Shown: piece by piece, positions 23,441 to 33,302 of the stretch
Numbering within the stretch: the first letter of the stretch is position 1
How the letters are laid out: every line of letters begins with the position of its first letter
NCBI GenBank assembly: GCA_910585555.1
Contig: CAJUFU010000001.1
Coordinates: 77,182-120,195, forward strand
Origin: an uncultured Lachnospiraceae bacterium
Lineage (GTDB): Bacteria > Bacillota > Clostridia > Lachnospirales > Lachnospiraceae
Direction of reading: 5' to 3'
DNA: 43,014 nt
Program-made: the position numbers and the translations under genes
Notes under the pieces: model-generated
Seen by the model: the letters and a program-made list of their open reading frames with translations, nothing else
The model's database searches: none
What the model was told of the DNA's origin: nothing

Positions 23441-25948
23441 ATGGTGAAGAAAGCTGTAACAACGACTTTTGACACGGAGCTTTTCAAGAGAAGCGTGCTT
23501 TATAATGTCAAGACGCTCTACAGAAAGACGCTCGAAGAAGCTACAGATCAACAGATTTTCCAGGCTGTATCCTATGCGATCAAAGACGCGATTGTGGACC
23601 AGTGGCTGACCACGCAGAAAGAATATGATAAGCAGGACCCCAAGATGGTATATTACCTGTCCATGGAATTTTTGATGGGACGTGCACTGGGCAATAATAT
23701 AATCAACCTGCAGGCTTATAAAGCAGTGGAGAAGGCGCTTGATGAGCTGGGCATTGATATCAATGTGGTGGAGGACCAGGAGCCGGATCCGGCGTTAGGC
23801 AACGGCGGTCTTGGCCGTTTGGCGGCATGTTTCTTGGATTCTCTTGCAACCCTTGGCTATGCGGCGTATGGCTGCGGTATCCGTTACCGCTATGGCATGT
23901 TCAAGCAGGAAATCCGTGACGGCTATCAGGTGGAGGTGCCGGACAACTGGCTTCGGGACGGGAATCCTTTCGAGCTGAGAAGACCGGAATATACCAAGGA
24001 AGTGCGTTTCGGCGGCTATGTGAACGTGTATGTGGATGGGAACGGCAGAAGCAACTTCCGTCTGGAAGGCTATCAGGCAGTGACGGCAATCCCTTACGAT
24101 CTTCCCATTGTGGGCTATGGCAACGGCATTGTCAATACCTTAAGAATCTGGGATGCCGAGCCGGTGAACTGCTTCCAGCTGGATTCTTTTGATAAGGGAG
24201 ATTATCAGAAGGCGGTGGAGCAGGAGAATCTTGCCAGAAATATTGTGGAGGTGCTTTACCCCAACGACAACCATTATGCGGGTAAAGAGCTGCGCTTAAA
24301 ACAGCAGTACTTCTTTATCTCTGCTTCGGTACAGGAAGCAGTGGCAAAATACATGAGAAAGCATGACGACATCAGGAAACTGTATGAGAAGGTAACATTC
24401 CAGTTGAATGATACCCATCCTACGGTGGCTATCGCCGAACTGATGCGGATTTTGATGGATGAACATTATCTGACCTGGGATGAAGCGTGGGAAGTGACTA
24501 CAAAGACCTGCGCGTATACCAATCACACCATCATGTCCGAAGCTTTGGAAAAATGGCCTATTGAACTGTTTTCCAGATTACTGCCTCGTATCTATCAGAT
24601 CGTGGAGGAGATTAACCGCAGGTTTATCTTACAGATTGAGCAGAAATATCCGGGCAACCATGAGAAAATCCGCAAGATGGCGATCATTTATGACGGACAG
24701 GTGAAGATGGCCCACCTGGCGATCGTGGCAGGCTATTCTGTCAACGGTGTGGCAAGACTGCATACGGAGATCTTAAAGAATCAGGAACTGAAAGATTTCT
24801 ATGAGATGATGCCGCAAAAGTTCAACAATAAAACAAACGGTATCACCCAGAGACGTTTCCTGCTTCATGCGAATCCCCTTCTTGCAGACTGGGTGACGGC
24901 TCATGTGGGCAGCGATTGGATTACCGACCTGCCGATGATCAACAAGTTAAAGATTTATGCGGATGACGAGAAGGCGCAGCAGGAGTTTATGAACATCAAG
25001 TACCAGAACAAGGTACGCCTGGCGGAATACATTTTGGAGCACAACGGTGTGGAGGTAAATCCCCGTTCTATCTTTGATGTACAGGTTAAGAGACTCCATG
25101 AGTACAAGCGTCAGCTTTTGAACATACTTCATGTGATGTATCTGTACAATGAATTGAAAGAACATCCGGATATGGATTTCTACCCTCGTACTTTTATTTT
25201 CGGAGCGAAAGCGGCAGCAGGCTATAAGAATGCCAAGCTGACCATTAAGCTGATCAATTCCGTGGCGGATGTGGTGAATAACGATCCGGCTATCAACGGG
25301 AAGATTAAGGTTATCTTTATTGAGAACTACCGTGTCTCCAATGCGGAGATTATCTTTGCGGCGGCAGATGTGTCGGAGCAGATTTCCACGGCCAGCAAAG
25401 AGGCTTCCGGTACAGGTAATATGAAGTTTATGTTAAACGGTGCGCTTACCATCGGTACGATGGACGGTGCAAATGTTGAGATCGTGGAAGAAGTGGGCGA
25501 AGAGAATGCTTTCATCTTCGGTTTGAGTTCCGATGAGGTCATTCGTTATGAGAACTACGGCGGTTATCATCCGGCAGAGATTTTCAACAACGATCCCGAT
25601 GTGAGAAAGGTGCTGATGCAGTTGATCAATGGCACCTATGCGCCGGGCGACCCGGATATGTTCAGATCTCTTTACAATTCACTCTTAAATACGCAGAGCA
25701 CCGCCAAGGCAGATACCTATTTTATCTTAAAGGATTTCAAGGCCTATGCCGAGGCACAAAGAAGGGTGGAACAGGCTTACAGAGATGAGAGAGGCTGGGC
25801 GAGAAGCGCTATTTTGAATGTGGCATGTTCCGGCAAGTTTACTTCTGACAGAACCATTCAGGAGTATGTGGATGAGATCTGGAAGCTGGACAAGGTCGTG
25901 ATTCCGAAGGAATCGTCTGTGAGTATGGGTTCCAGAAAGAATAAATAA
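23441..25948 (+). CDS. glgP: Glycogen/alpha-glucan phosphorylase
   Basis: This PLP enzyme releases glucose 1-phosphate from alpha-1,4-glucans. The 835-residue product has YYLSMEFLMGRALGNN, EPDPALGNGGLGRLAACF, and EKWPIELFSRLLPR. The PLP-binding segment is EASGTGNMKFMLNGALTIGT with Lys662. TMDGANVEIVEEVG and ENAFIFG follow. Length and motifs are those of bacterial GlgP/MalP. ATG 23441 is 7 bases after AGGAGG (23428-23433); ATG 23435 is only one base from the SD. It is monocistronic between its promoter/hairpin leader and a strong downstream stem-loop. No other glycogen gene is nearby. Confidence 0.96.
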   Translation: MVKKAVTTTFDTELFKRSVLYNVKTLYRKTLEEATDQQIFQAVSYAIKDAIVDQWLTTQKEYDKQDPKMVYYLSMEFLMGRALGNNIINLQAYKAVEKALDELGIDINVVEDQEPDPALGNGGLGRLAACFLDSLATLGYAAYGCGIRYRYGMFKQEIRDGYQVEVPDNWLRDGNPFELRRPEYTKEVRFGGYVNVYVDGNGRSNFRLEGYQAVTAIPYDLPIVGYGNGIVNTLRIWDAEPVNCFQLDSFDKGDYQKAVEQENLARNIVEVLYPNDNHYAGKELRLKQQYFFISASVQEAVAKYMRKHDDIRKLYEKVTFQLNDTHPTVAIAELMRILMDEHYLTWDEAWEVTTKTCAYTNHTIMSEALEKWPIELFSRLLPRIYQIVEEINRRFILQIEQKYPGNHEKIRKMAIIYDGQVKMAHLAIVAGYSVNGVARLHTEILKNQELKDFYEMMPQKFNNKTNGITQRRFLLHANPLLADWVTAHVGSDWITDLPMINKLKIYADDEKAQQEFMNIKYQNKVRLAEYILEHNGVEVNPRSIFDVQVKRLHEYKRQLLNILHVMYLYNELKEHPDMDFYPRTFIFGAKAAAGYKNAKLTIKLINSVADVVNNDPAINGKIKVIFIENYRVSNAEIIFAAADVSEQISTASKEASGTGNMKFMLNGALTIGTMDGANVEIVEEVGEENAFIFGLSSDEVIRYENYGGYHPAEIFNNDPDVRKVLMQLINGTYAPGDPDMFRSLYNSLLNTQSTAKADTYFILKDFKAYAEAQRRVEQAYRDERGWARSAILNVACSGKFTSDRTIQEYVDEIWKLDKVVIPKESSVSMGSRKNK

Positions 25949-25973
25949 ATCGTAAATAGATAGGCAAAGAATC

Positions 25974-26003
25974 GAAAATCCGGGTCGGCGTACCCGGATT
26001 TTC
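25974..26003. terminator. 12-bp stem-loop after glgP
   Basis: GAAAATCCGGGT (25974-25985) and ACCCGGATTTTC (25992-26003) are perfectly complementary with a 6-base loop. The 3' arm ends in TTTTC, giving a terminator-like T run within the stem; it works symmetrically on both strands. Confidence 0.8.
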
Positions 26004-26157
26004 TGCGTTCGGCTCATGAAATTGTGGTGGCGCAGGGGATGGCTGCGTGATATGATGATAGGAGAGTGCCGCTAAAAAATTTACGGCGGGATTAGGGAAA
26101 AAGGTAGTCCGATCGTGCTTTTACGGATAAATGCATACGGACAAAGGGGTTAAGGAT

Positions 26158-29100
26158 ATGGACAAAACATTGGTATTTCAAATTCTGGGGATTCCGGAGA
26201 CAAAAGAGGAAGACATCATCAGACAGCGTTATCTGACCTTGCTAAAGGACACAAATCCGGAGGACGACCCGGAGGGATTTAAGCGCCTCCGGGCGGCTTA
26301 TGAGGAGGCCGTGCGCCTGTCTAAAGTGCAGGAAGCGGGCGAAGAGGAAGAGCCCCAGGGGGAAGCGGCGCTTTGGATGAAAGGTGTGGAGAAAATATAT
26401 AAGGACATTTTTCTGCGCCGGGATACTGGTGCCTGGGAGGAAGTGTTTGCCGACCCGGTGTGCGAAAGTTTTGATACATTCCTTGAGGCCAGAGGGCTGC
26501 TCCTTACGTATATTTCCTATCATCCTTTCCTGCCCCAGGAGGTTTGGAAGCTGTTAGACCAGGTGTTCCATGTGATGGATGATTATGAGGCGCTGAAAGA
26601 AGATTTTCATGTGAATTTCTTACATCATATCGAGTACCACTTGCAAAATGAGGATTTCCTGGACTATACGCTCTTTGAGGAGACGCCGGCAGGCTATATG
26701 CCGCAGGATGAAGAGGATACGGACAACTATATCAGAGAGTACTTTAAGATCAAAGAGAAGCTGGAAGCGGATGATACGGATGGGGTATTCCAGATGCTTA
26801 CAGATATCAGGCGGTTTGGACTCTACCACCCTTATGAGGATGTGGAGCGGCTTCGTTTTCATATCAGGACTAAGACTTGTGCGGAGGGAAAGGAGCTGGC
26901 GGAAGAACTGCTTGCGAAATATCCTAATGAGGCTTATGTGCGAAACTGGGCAGCTAAGATTTTCTATGAGACGGGAGAGGAAGAGCGGGGGTATGAGATG
27001 TGGCAGGCGCTTTTGGAGGAGTATCCGTCCTATGATATGCCCAAGTATTTCTCCATCGATTATCTGACAGAACAGGGTAAGCGTTATCAGGCCAGAAAGT
27101 ATGTGGTAGAACTCTTAAGGATGAACAGAGGGGACGAAGATCTTCTGGGTCTTAGAAATGAGATGGATGAAGCGCTGATTCCTGAACTTAAGAAGTCCCT
27201 GGCTGAGGGCAGGGATTTTGAGGACCTCTCGGGAGATAAGCTGGTGATTTATCTGGGTTGGTGCCTCTTTAATCTGGAAAGATATGAAGAAGTGTCTGCC
27301 CTCTTGGAAGAGCGGGAGATGTCTGAGGAGAGTGGAGAGGCGTTTTTGGAATTAAAGTCCTGGACGCTTTACAGGTTGAAAAAATATGCGGAGGCGGAAC
27401 CCCTTTACAGGCAGTATATCGAAATGGTTATGGCCAGCGATTATGAGGAGGATGAGAAGACCGGCAAGGCGGCCCAGGCCCGCTGGTGTCTGGCGGACTG
27501 CTTGTATAATCTGGACTTAAAAGAAGAGGGAGAGCGGGAGATACAAAGAACCATTCAGATGACGCAGGATGTGAGGAGCCGTCTGGATATGAAACGGTAT
27601 CTGGCGGATAAATATCTGTCTTATCAAGAGTATGAGAGGGCCGTTGAGGTATGTGACGATATTTTGGAAGAGGCGGAAGGGTATTATCCGGCGTATCTGG
27701 TTCGGCAGGAAGCCTGTTATCATATGCGCAGGGCACAGCAGGTGGTGGATGACTATTATAAGGCCATTGAGATTTTCGCCGGTTATGATGCACCCTATGT
27801 ATTTGCCGCCAGGATTTTTTATGATTATGACCAGTATCAGGATGCCTGGGGTGTGATCGAGAGGGCGAAGGAAAACCAGGTAGAATTTTCGGCCAGACTG
27901 CGGTTTGAGGAGGCTAAGATTCTCAGGATGACTGCCCAGAATAATCAAGAGAGAGAAGCCCCGCAGGCCATCCTGGAGGCCCTGGTAGAAGAGGCGGAAG
28001 CGGGAAAGAGCAATGTGGAGGATGCCTCGGAGCTTGTATTTGAGCAGGGGTTATTGTTCTGGGACAAAGGGGATGAAAAGCAGGCGGAGAGCAAGATGCA
28101 AAAGGCCATTGCGATGAATCCCGAGGTGCCGAGATTCCGTCTGGTGCTGGGGAATCTTTATCGGGATACGAGACAGTATCAGGAAGCGTATGTCCAGTAT
28201 CAGACGGTGGAAGATGTCTATCACCATACGGAGATGTACTTTGGCATGGGTGTCTGCTGTCAGGAAGAGGAAGCGTGGACAAAGGCCATCGGCTATTATG
28301 AGAAGGCGGTGGAGCAGGACGCTTTTTACCGGGATACGAACCGCAGACTGTATCAGTGCCATGAAGAGCGGTTTAATATAGAATTTCGCAGATCTGACTA
28401 TGAGAAGGCCCTCTATTATATTAATAGAGAGATGGAGAAGGAAGAAAACGGCTACCGTCTGTGGGACAGAGGATATCTGTACAATGAGGCGGCCAAGACG
28501 GAACTTGCCCTGGCGGATTACCGCAAAGCCCTGCCCCTTGTGGCTGAAGCGGACCGGCATATTATCTTAGAAAATATCGGATATACTTATAAGAAAAACA
28601 GAGAGTTTGAGAAAGCGTATGAATCTTTCCGGGAAGCCGTAAAAGCCATGGAGAAAGAGAATACTTCGGCCAAAGGATATATTGGAATGGCGGAATGCAG
28701 TTTCAAGCAGAGAAATTATGAGAGGGCCATTGAATGCTGTCTTGACGGACTGCGGATTTTTCCCGATCATAAGAACCTGTGGCAGTGTCTGTTTGACTGT
28801 TATGAGGAGACGGACCGTTATGAGGAGGCTATGCAGGCGGCAGAGGACTACAGGAAGCATGGCGGCAGGGACTTGGATTATTATAACAATGTTTCTTTTC
28901 TCCTTTTGAAGAGGGGTGAAGTAAAAGAGAGCATCGATATCTTTGAAACGTGTAAAAAGGAGATGCTTGCGCGAAGCGCGGATAAGAAGGAGATGAGAGA
29001 TTTTTATGAAAAACTGGCGGACCGCTATGAGGAACTGCATGAAAACCAAAAGGCAGTGGAAATGTTTCACCATGCCCTCGCCTTGTTAGAGGAGAAGGAT

Positions 29101-29550
29101 TATTGGGACAGATTTGACTATGAATGTTATCTGACCAAGAACTATTGTCTTTTAGGAGACATGGAAAAGGCGAAATGTCATGCCCAAAGGGCCATGGAAT
29201 GCATTGCCAGAAGAAATACCACGCCGGAGGATTATATATCCTGGCCGGGATTTCAGCCAATCCGTACAGGCTGGCTGGGCTGGATTTATATGGGGCTGGG
29301 AGAGAAAGAGAAGGCCAGAAAGTGTTTTGAAGATATGGAGAAGCTGCCGCCCTGTAGTGCCTGCAAGTATTCTAAGTGCTTTGAGGCGTCTTTGTGGCTG
29401 GGATACTATGATTACTGTGAAAAGAAGTACGAGCAGGCGAGGCAGTTGATGGAGGAGACGCTGGTGCGGGATTTTGATGCGCTGGCGGCTAAGTATATGT
29501 TGGAAAAACTGCAAAAACGAAGCGCGGATTCGTGTGATAAGCAGGGTTGA
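26158..29550 (+). CDS. Large TPR protein with degenerate J-like N-terminus
   Basis: The 1130-residue protein has no signal peptide and should be cytosolic. Residues 2-55 look like a J domain (LVFQILGIPETKEEDIIRQRY; DDPEGFKRLRAAYEEA). The HPD tripeptide that activates Hsp70 is replaced, with KDT at about 30-32 before NPEDDPEGF. The rest is almost entirely tetratricopeptide-like helix pairs, about 15 or more. Examples are VIYLGWCLFNLERYEEVSALL, RLVLGNLYRDTRQYQEAYVQY and LENIGYTYKKNREFEKAYESF. An HscC-type Hsp70 gene begins 33 bases downstream. E. coli hscC is likewise next to J-protein genes (djlB, djlC). It may deliver clients to that chaperone (inference). Start chosen at ATG 26158 after AAAGGGG; ATG 26131 is in frame without a good SD. 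Confidence 0.85.
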   Translation: MDKTLVFQILGIPETKEEDIIRQRYLTLLKDTNPEDDPEGFKRLRAAYEEAVRLSKVQEAGEEEEPQGEAALWMKGVEKIYKDIFLRRDTGAWEEVFADPVCESFDTFLEARGLLLTYISYHPFLPQEVWKLLDQVFHVMDDYEALKEDFHVNFLHHIEYHLQNEDFLDYTLFEETPAGYMPQDEEDTDNYIREYFKIKEKLEADDTDGVFQMLTDIRRFGLYHPYEDVERLRFHIRTKTCAEGKELAEELLAKYPNEAYVRNWAAKIFYETGEEERGYEMWQALLEEYPSYDMPKYFSIDYLTEQGKRYQARKYVVELLRMNRGDEDLLGLRNEMDEALIPELKKSLAEGRDFEDLSGDKLVIYLGWCLFNLERYEEVSALLEEREMSEESGEAFLELKSWTLYRLKKYAEAEPLYRQYIEMVMASDYEEDEKTGKAAQARWCLADCLYNLDLKEEGEREIQRTIQMTQDVRSRLDMKRYLADKYLSYQEYERAVEVCDDILEEAEGYYPAYLVRQEACYHMRRAQQVVDDYYKAIEIFAGYDAPYVFAARIFYDYDQYQDAWGVIERAKENQVEFSARLRFEEAKILRMTAQNNQEREAPQAILEALVEEAEAGKSNVEDASELVFEQGLLFWDKGDEKQAESKMQKAIAMNPEVPRFRLVLGNLYRDTRQYQEAYVQYQTVEDVYHHTEMYFGMGVCCQEEEAWTKAIGYYEKAVEQDAFYRDTNRRLYQCHEERFNIEFRRSDYEKALYYINREMEKEENGYRLWDRGYLYNEAAKTELALADYRKALPLVAEADRHIILENIGYTYKKNREFEKAYESFREAVKAMEKENTSAKGYIGMAECSFKQRNYERAIECCLDGLRIFPDHKNLWQCLFDCYEETDRYEEAMQAAEDYRKHGGRDLDYYNNVSFLLLKRGEVKESIDIFETCKKEMLARSADKKEMRDFYEKLADRYEELHENQKAVEMFHHALALLEEKDYWDRFDYECYLTKNYCLLGDMEKAKCHAQRAMECIARRNTTPEDYISWPGFQPIRTGWLGWIYMGLGEKEKARKCFEDMEKLPPCSACKYSKCFEASLWLGYYDYCEKKYEQARQLMEETLVRDFDALAAKYMLEKLQKRSADSCDKQG

Positions 29551-29583
29551 GAGCAGCAGCGGAATTAGGGAGGTTAGGGTAAC

Positions 29584-31275
29584 ATGATCATAGGAATCGA
29601 TTTGGGAACGACAAACAGTCTGGCGGCGTATTTTACGCAAGAAGGACCGAAGCTCATACCCAACAGACTAGGCAGAAGGCTCACACCGTCGGTGGTGAGC
29701 ATGGATGAGGAAGAGCAGATTTATGTGGGCGACCTGGCGGTGGAGAGAGGACTTCTTTACCCGGGCAGTACTGCTTCCGTGTTTAAACGGGACATGGGAA
29801 GCGGCAGAAGATTCAACCTTCTGCATAAGCCCTTTACGGCGGAAGAGCTGTCCTCCTTTGTGCTGCGGTCCCTGAAAGAGGATGCCGAGATCTTTCTGGG
29901 AGAGCCGGTGACGGAGGCGGTGATCAGCGTGCCGGCCTACTTTAACGATGAGAGAAGACGGGCTACGAAGAGGGCCGGAGAACTGGCAGGACTTAAGGTG
30001 GAACGCATCATCAGTGAACCCACGGCGGCGGCCATCGCTTACGGCTTGTATCAGAGTAAAGGGCACATGCGTTTCCTGGTATTTGATTTGGGCGGCGGCA
30101 CCTTTGATGTATCCGTGCTGGAGCGGATTGACAGCATTTTGGAAGTCCGCGCCGTGGCGGGGGATAATTTCCTGGGCGGCGAGGATTTTACGGCAGTACT
30201 GGAAGAAATGTTTTTTGAAAAATATCCGCAGTTTGACAGGCTTGCGCTGGATAGTAAGACCCTGCGCCATATTCACAAACAGGCTGAGGCTTGTAAGATT
30301 GGTTTCTCCGAAGATAAAAAGTCTGTGATGGAGTGTAAAATCGGGGACCAGATGTATACGCTTACGGTGGAGCTTTCTGCGTATGAGAAGGCTTGTGAAG
30401 AACTATTAGACAAGATCAGACAGCCTGTGAGGAGGAGCCTCTCCGATGCCCATATCAGGCTTTCTGACATCGATAAGGTCGTGCTGGTGGGAGGCGCAAC
30501 CAAGAGCCCTGTCATCCGCCGTTTTGTGAGTAAGCTGTTTCGGGCGATTCCGGATACCAACATCAACCCGGATGAAGCGGTGGCCTTAGGGGCGGCGATT
30601 CAGGGGGCTATGAAGGAGCGCAAGGATGCCATTAAGGAAGTGATCTTGACGGATGTCTGTCCTTTTACCCTGGGAACGGAGGTTGTCAGAGAGTGGGAGA
30701 AGGGTATTTTTGAGAATGGGATTTTCTGCCCCATTATTGAGCGCAATACCATTATTCCGGCCAGCCGCACAGAAAGGCTTTACACAGCGCATGACGGTCA
30801 GACGAAAATCCGTGTCAATGTTCTGCAGGGAGAGAGCCGTTTTGCGAAGAATAATCTTTCTTTGGGTGAGATGACCATCGAGATTCCCAAAGGTCCGGCG
30901 GGGGAGGAAGCCGTGGATGTGACCTACACTTACGATATCAACTCCATTTTGGAAGTGGAGGTAAAGGTGGTGTCCACCGGTAAGCAGCAAAAGCAGGTCT
31001 TTGGCGGTAAAGATCTGGATATGTCGCCGGAGGAGATTGCGGAGCGGTTTAACACCTTATCTTACCTAAAGATTCATCCAAGAGACAGGGAAGAGAATAA
31101 ATATCTTCTGCTGTTGGGGGAAAGAATGTATGAGGAGAGCATCGGCGATAAGCGGCAGATGATAGAGGGGGAGCTTCATAAGTATGAGCAGGCTCTTAAC
31201 TCCTATGAACCCGGCGAGATTGAGCGTGCGAAGGAGGCGTTTCGGGAGTTCCTTAAGGAGTTGGAGGAGTTTTGA
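29584..31275 (+). CDS. hscC: HscC-type short Hsp70 chaperone
   Basis: The product is a cytosolic Hsp70 of 563 residues. The actin-like ATPase domain has GIDLGTTNSLAAYF (phosphate 1), FDLGGGTFDVSVLE (phosphate 2), SEPTAAAIAYGL and VVLVGGATKSPVIRRF (adenosine). The beta substrate-binding domain follows (VILTDVCPFTLGTEV, PIIERNTIIPASRTE, NVLQGES). A shortened C-terminal lid ends at KELEEF without the acidic DnaK tail. The IPNRLGRRLTPSVVSMDE, FKRDMGSG and SPEEIAERFNTLSYLKIHPRD segments match E. coli HscC (Hsc62) much better than DnaK. AGGGAGG lies upstream of the start. It is paired with the J-like TPR gene. The next gene encodes a Fic adenylyltransferase, of interest because eukaryotic FicD modifies the Hsp70 BiP. 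Confidence 0.9.
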   Translation: MIIGIDLGTTNSLAAYFTQEGPKLIPNRLGRRLTPSVVSMDEEEQIYVGDLAVERGLLYPGSTASVFKRDMGSGRRFNLLHKPFTAEELSSFVLRSLKEDAEIFLGEPVTEAVISVPAYFNDERRRATKRAGELAGLKVERIISEPTAAAIAYGLYQSKGHMRFLVFDLGGGTFDVSVLERIDSILEVRAVAGDNFLGGEDFTAVLEEMFFEKYPQFDRLALDSKTLRHIHKQAEACKIGFSEDKKSVMECKIGDQMYTLTVELSAYEKACEELLDKIRQPVRRSLSDAHIRLSDIDKVVLVGGATKSPVIRRFVSKLFRAIPDTNINPDEAVALGAAIQGAMKERKDAIKEVILTDVCPFTLGTEVVREWEKGIFENGIFCPIIERNTIIPASRTERLYTAHDGQTKIRVNVLQGESRFAKNNLSLGEMTIEIPKGPAGEEAVDVTYTYDINSILEVEVKVVSTGKQQKQVFGGKDLDMSPEEIAERFNTLSYLKIHPRDREENKYLLLLGERMYEESIGDKRQMIEGELHKYEQALNSYEPGEIERAKEAFREFLKELEEF

Positions 31276-31326
31276 AAGGCTAGAAAACTGCCATGCGCAA
31301 AAAGCAACGCAGAAATGGAGAAAAAT

Positions 31327-31932
31327 ATGGCTTTAGAAAATAAACTGCATATTACAGACTCTACAGAACTGGCCAGAATGGAAGAAAAGATAAGTAAGAA
31401 AAAAGCGGCTGCATTATTTGAAAATGAATATCTGGATAATTATGAAGCCGGGACATTTCAGATGCTTGCGGCAATTCATAAATATTTATTTGATGAGATA
31501 TATGATTTTGCAGGGAAAGTACGGACTGTAAATATCGCAAAAGGTAATTTTAGATTTGCACCGGTGATGTATCTGCAGGCCGCCATTGAGCATGTTGAGA
31601 AAATGCCGCAGTCAACCTTTGATGAAATTGTTGAAAAGTATGTGGAGATGAATATAGCCCATCCATTCCGTGAAGGTAATGGACGAAGCACAAGAATATG
31701 GCTTGATTTTATTTTGAAAAAAGAGCTTGGCATGGTCGTTGATTGGAGTAAAGTCGATAAGGAAGATTATTTACTTGCGATGGAAAGAAGCCCCATTAAA
31801 GATATCGAAATAAAATATCTCCTGAGGCAGGCATTGACTGATAAAATTTATGATACAGAAGTGTATATGAAGGGCATAGATTATAGTTATTATTATGAAG
31901 GTTATGCTATATACAAAGCAGAAGATTTATGA
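31327..31932 (+). CDS. Class III Fic-domain protein adenylyltransferase
   Basis: Fic proteins transfer AMP from ATP to target proteins. The 201-residue product carries the complete active motif HPFREGNGRSTR (His112 to Arg123), with catalytic His112 and phosphate-binding GNGR. The flap is VRTVNIAKGNFRFAP. Close to the C-terminus, SYYYEG (Ser187, Glu191, Gly192) matches the inhibitory (S/T)xxxE(G/N) helix of class III Fic proteins such as Neisseria NmFic, so the enzyme should be self-inhibited and needs no separate antitoxin. There is no room for one: only 51 bases separate it from hscC. A hand count of 31321-31920 gives about 35% GC, against over 50% in the neighbours, suggesting horizontal acquisition. 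ATG 31327 follows GGAG (31317-31320); ATG 31315 is an alternative. Confidence 0.9.
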   Translation: MALENKLHITDSTELARMEEKISKKKAAALFENEYLDNYEAGTFQMLAAIHKYLFDEIYDFAGKVRTVNIAKGNFRFAPVMYLQAAIEHVEKMPQSTFDEIVEKYVEMNIAHPFREGNGRSTRIWLDFILKKELGMVVDWSKVDKEDYLLAMERSPIKDIEIKYLLRQALTDKIYDTEVYMKGIDYSYYYEGYAIYKAEDL

Positions 31933-31948
31933 AAAGATGGAGATTGCT

Positions 31949-33262
31949 ATGGAACGAGCGCTGTTAGTAGGAGTCAATTTAAACGACAAGGAAGATTACC
32001 TTGCATCCTTAGAGGAGCTGGGCGCCCTGGCCGAGGCCTGTGATATGGAGGTCATTGCCACGGTGGAACAGACCCTGGAACAGGTGCATAAAGCTTTCTA
32101 TATCGGCACAGGCAAAGTGGAGGAAGTTAAGGAGCTTGCGATAGAATGTGATATAGATGTCATAATTTTCGACAATTCTCTGTCGCCCATGCAGATACGA
32201 AACCTTCAGGAAAGATTGGAAAAGCCGATTTTAGACAGGAGTACATTGATTTTGGACATCTTTGCCAGACGGGCCAGAACCAGGGAGGCCAAGCTTCAGG
32301 TGGAAGTGGCAAGATTGCAATATATGTTGCCAAGACTGGTGGGTCTTCACGCGGCTCTGTCCAGGCAGGGCGGCGCCAGCGGCTCCATGAGCAACAGGGG
32401 TGCCGGCGAGAAGAAGCTGGAGTTGGACAGGCGCGTGTTGGAAAAGCGGTTGTCTCAGCTTAAGCGGGAGCTAAAGGAAGTAGGGCAGGAGAGGGAGACC
32501 CAGCGCAAGCAGCGGATGAAGACGGGAATGCCAAGGGCAGCCCTGGTGGGCTATACCAACGCCGGGAAATCCACATTGTTAAATGCCATGTTGGATTTGT
32601 ACGGTGCAGACGAAGGGGATGTTTCGGAGAAAAAGGTGATGGAGAAGGACATGCTCTTTGCTACGCTGGATACCACGGTGCGAAAGATTGTACCGGAAGA
32701 GCATCACCCCTTTTTGCTTTCGGATACGGTGGGCTTTATTCATAAGCTGCCCCATAATTTGGTGGAGGCTTTCCGGTCCACTTTAGAGGAAGCAAGAGAA
32801 GCGGATATCCTTCTGCAGGTGGTGGATTATAGCGACCCCCATTACAGGGAGCAGATTGCGGTCACCAATGAGACACTGCAGAAGCTGGGTGCAGACGGGA
32901 TTCCCATGCTCTATGTGTATAATAAGGCGGATGTGGTGGAACCGGAGGCGGTGCCAGGACTTGCAGGGATAGAAGCAGAGAAACTCCTACAGGCCCTGCC
33001 GGTGGTGTCTCAGGACAGCATCTATATGTCGGCAAGAGAACGGATTGGGCTGGAGGAATTGATTCGCCTCATCGAGAAAAAGCTATCCGGCGGTTATCGG
33101 GACTGTGTTATGCTGATTCCTTATACGGATGGCAGGGCGGTGTCCTATTTAAATGAAAACGGGGTAGTCCGGGATACCCAGTATCTGGAGGAGGGCGTGC
33201 GGCTGAGCCTGCAGTGCCGGGAGGAGGATTATCAATATTATCGGGACTATCTGTGCGGGTAA
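31949..33262 (+). CDS. hflX: Ribosome-associated GTPase HflX
   Basis: HflX binds stalled or heat-damaged ribosomes and splits them. The 437-residue product has an N-terminal HflX domain (VGTGKV-like YIGTGKVEEVKEL, LILDIFARRARTREAKLQVE, LPRLVG) with the Gly-rich loop RQGGASGSMSNRGAGEKKLE. A helical linker is followed by the G domain: G1 GYTNAGKST (201-209), G3 DTVGFIHKLPH and G4 NKAD. ATG 31949 has GGAG (31939-31942) six bases upstream. The open frame back to 31895 overlaps the Fic gene and is unlikely to be used. It follows the Fic gene by 16 bases, so the chaperone, Fic and hflX genes may be cotranscribed. Confidence 0.95.
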   Translation: MERALLVGVNLNDKEDYLASLEELGALAEACDMEVIATVEQTLEQVHKAFYIGTGKVEEVKELAIECDIDVIIFDNSLSPMQIRNLQERLEKPILDRSTLILDIFARRARTREAKLQVEVARLQYMLPRLVGLHAALSRQGGASGSMSNRGAGEKKLELDRRVLEKRLSQLKRELKEVGQERETQRKQRMKTGMPRAALVGYTNAGKSTLLNAMLDLYGADEGDVSEKKVMEKDMLFATLDTTVRKIVPEEHHPFLLSDTVGFIHKLPHNLVEAFRSTLEEAREADILLQVVDYSDPHYREQIAVTNETLQKLGADGIPMLYVYNKADVVEPEAVPGLAGIEAEKLLQALPVVSQDSIYMSARERIGLEELIRLIEKKLSGGYRDCVMLIPYTDGRAVSYLNENGVVRDTQYLEEGVRLSLQCREEDYQYYRDYLCG

Positions 33263-33302
33263 GTCTTAATACGGCTTTTCAAGAATTACCCGGAGAAACC
33301 CA

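Noticed and set aside
31276..31326. Antitoxin gene for the Fic protein
   Set aside because: The 51-base gap has no room for one, and the Fic protein carries its own C-terminal inhibitory motif.
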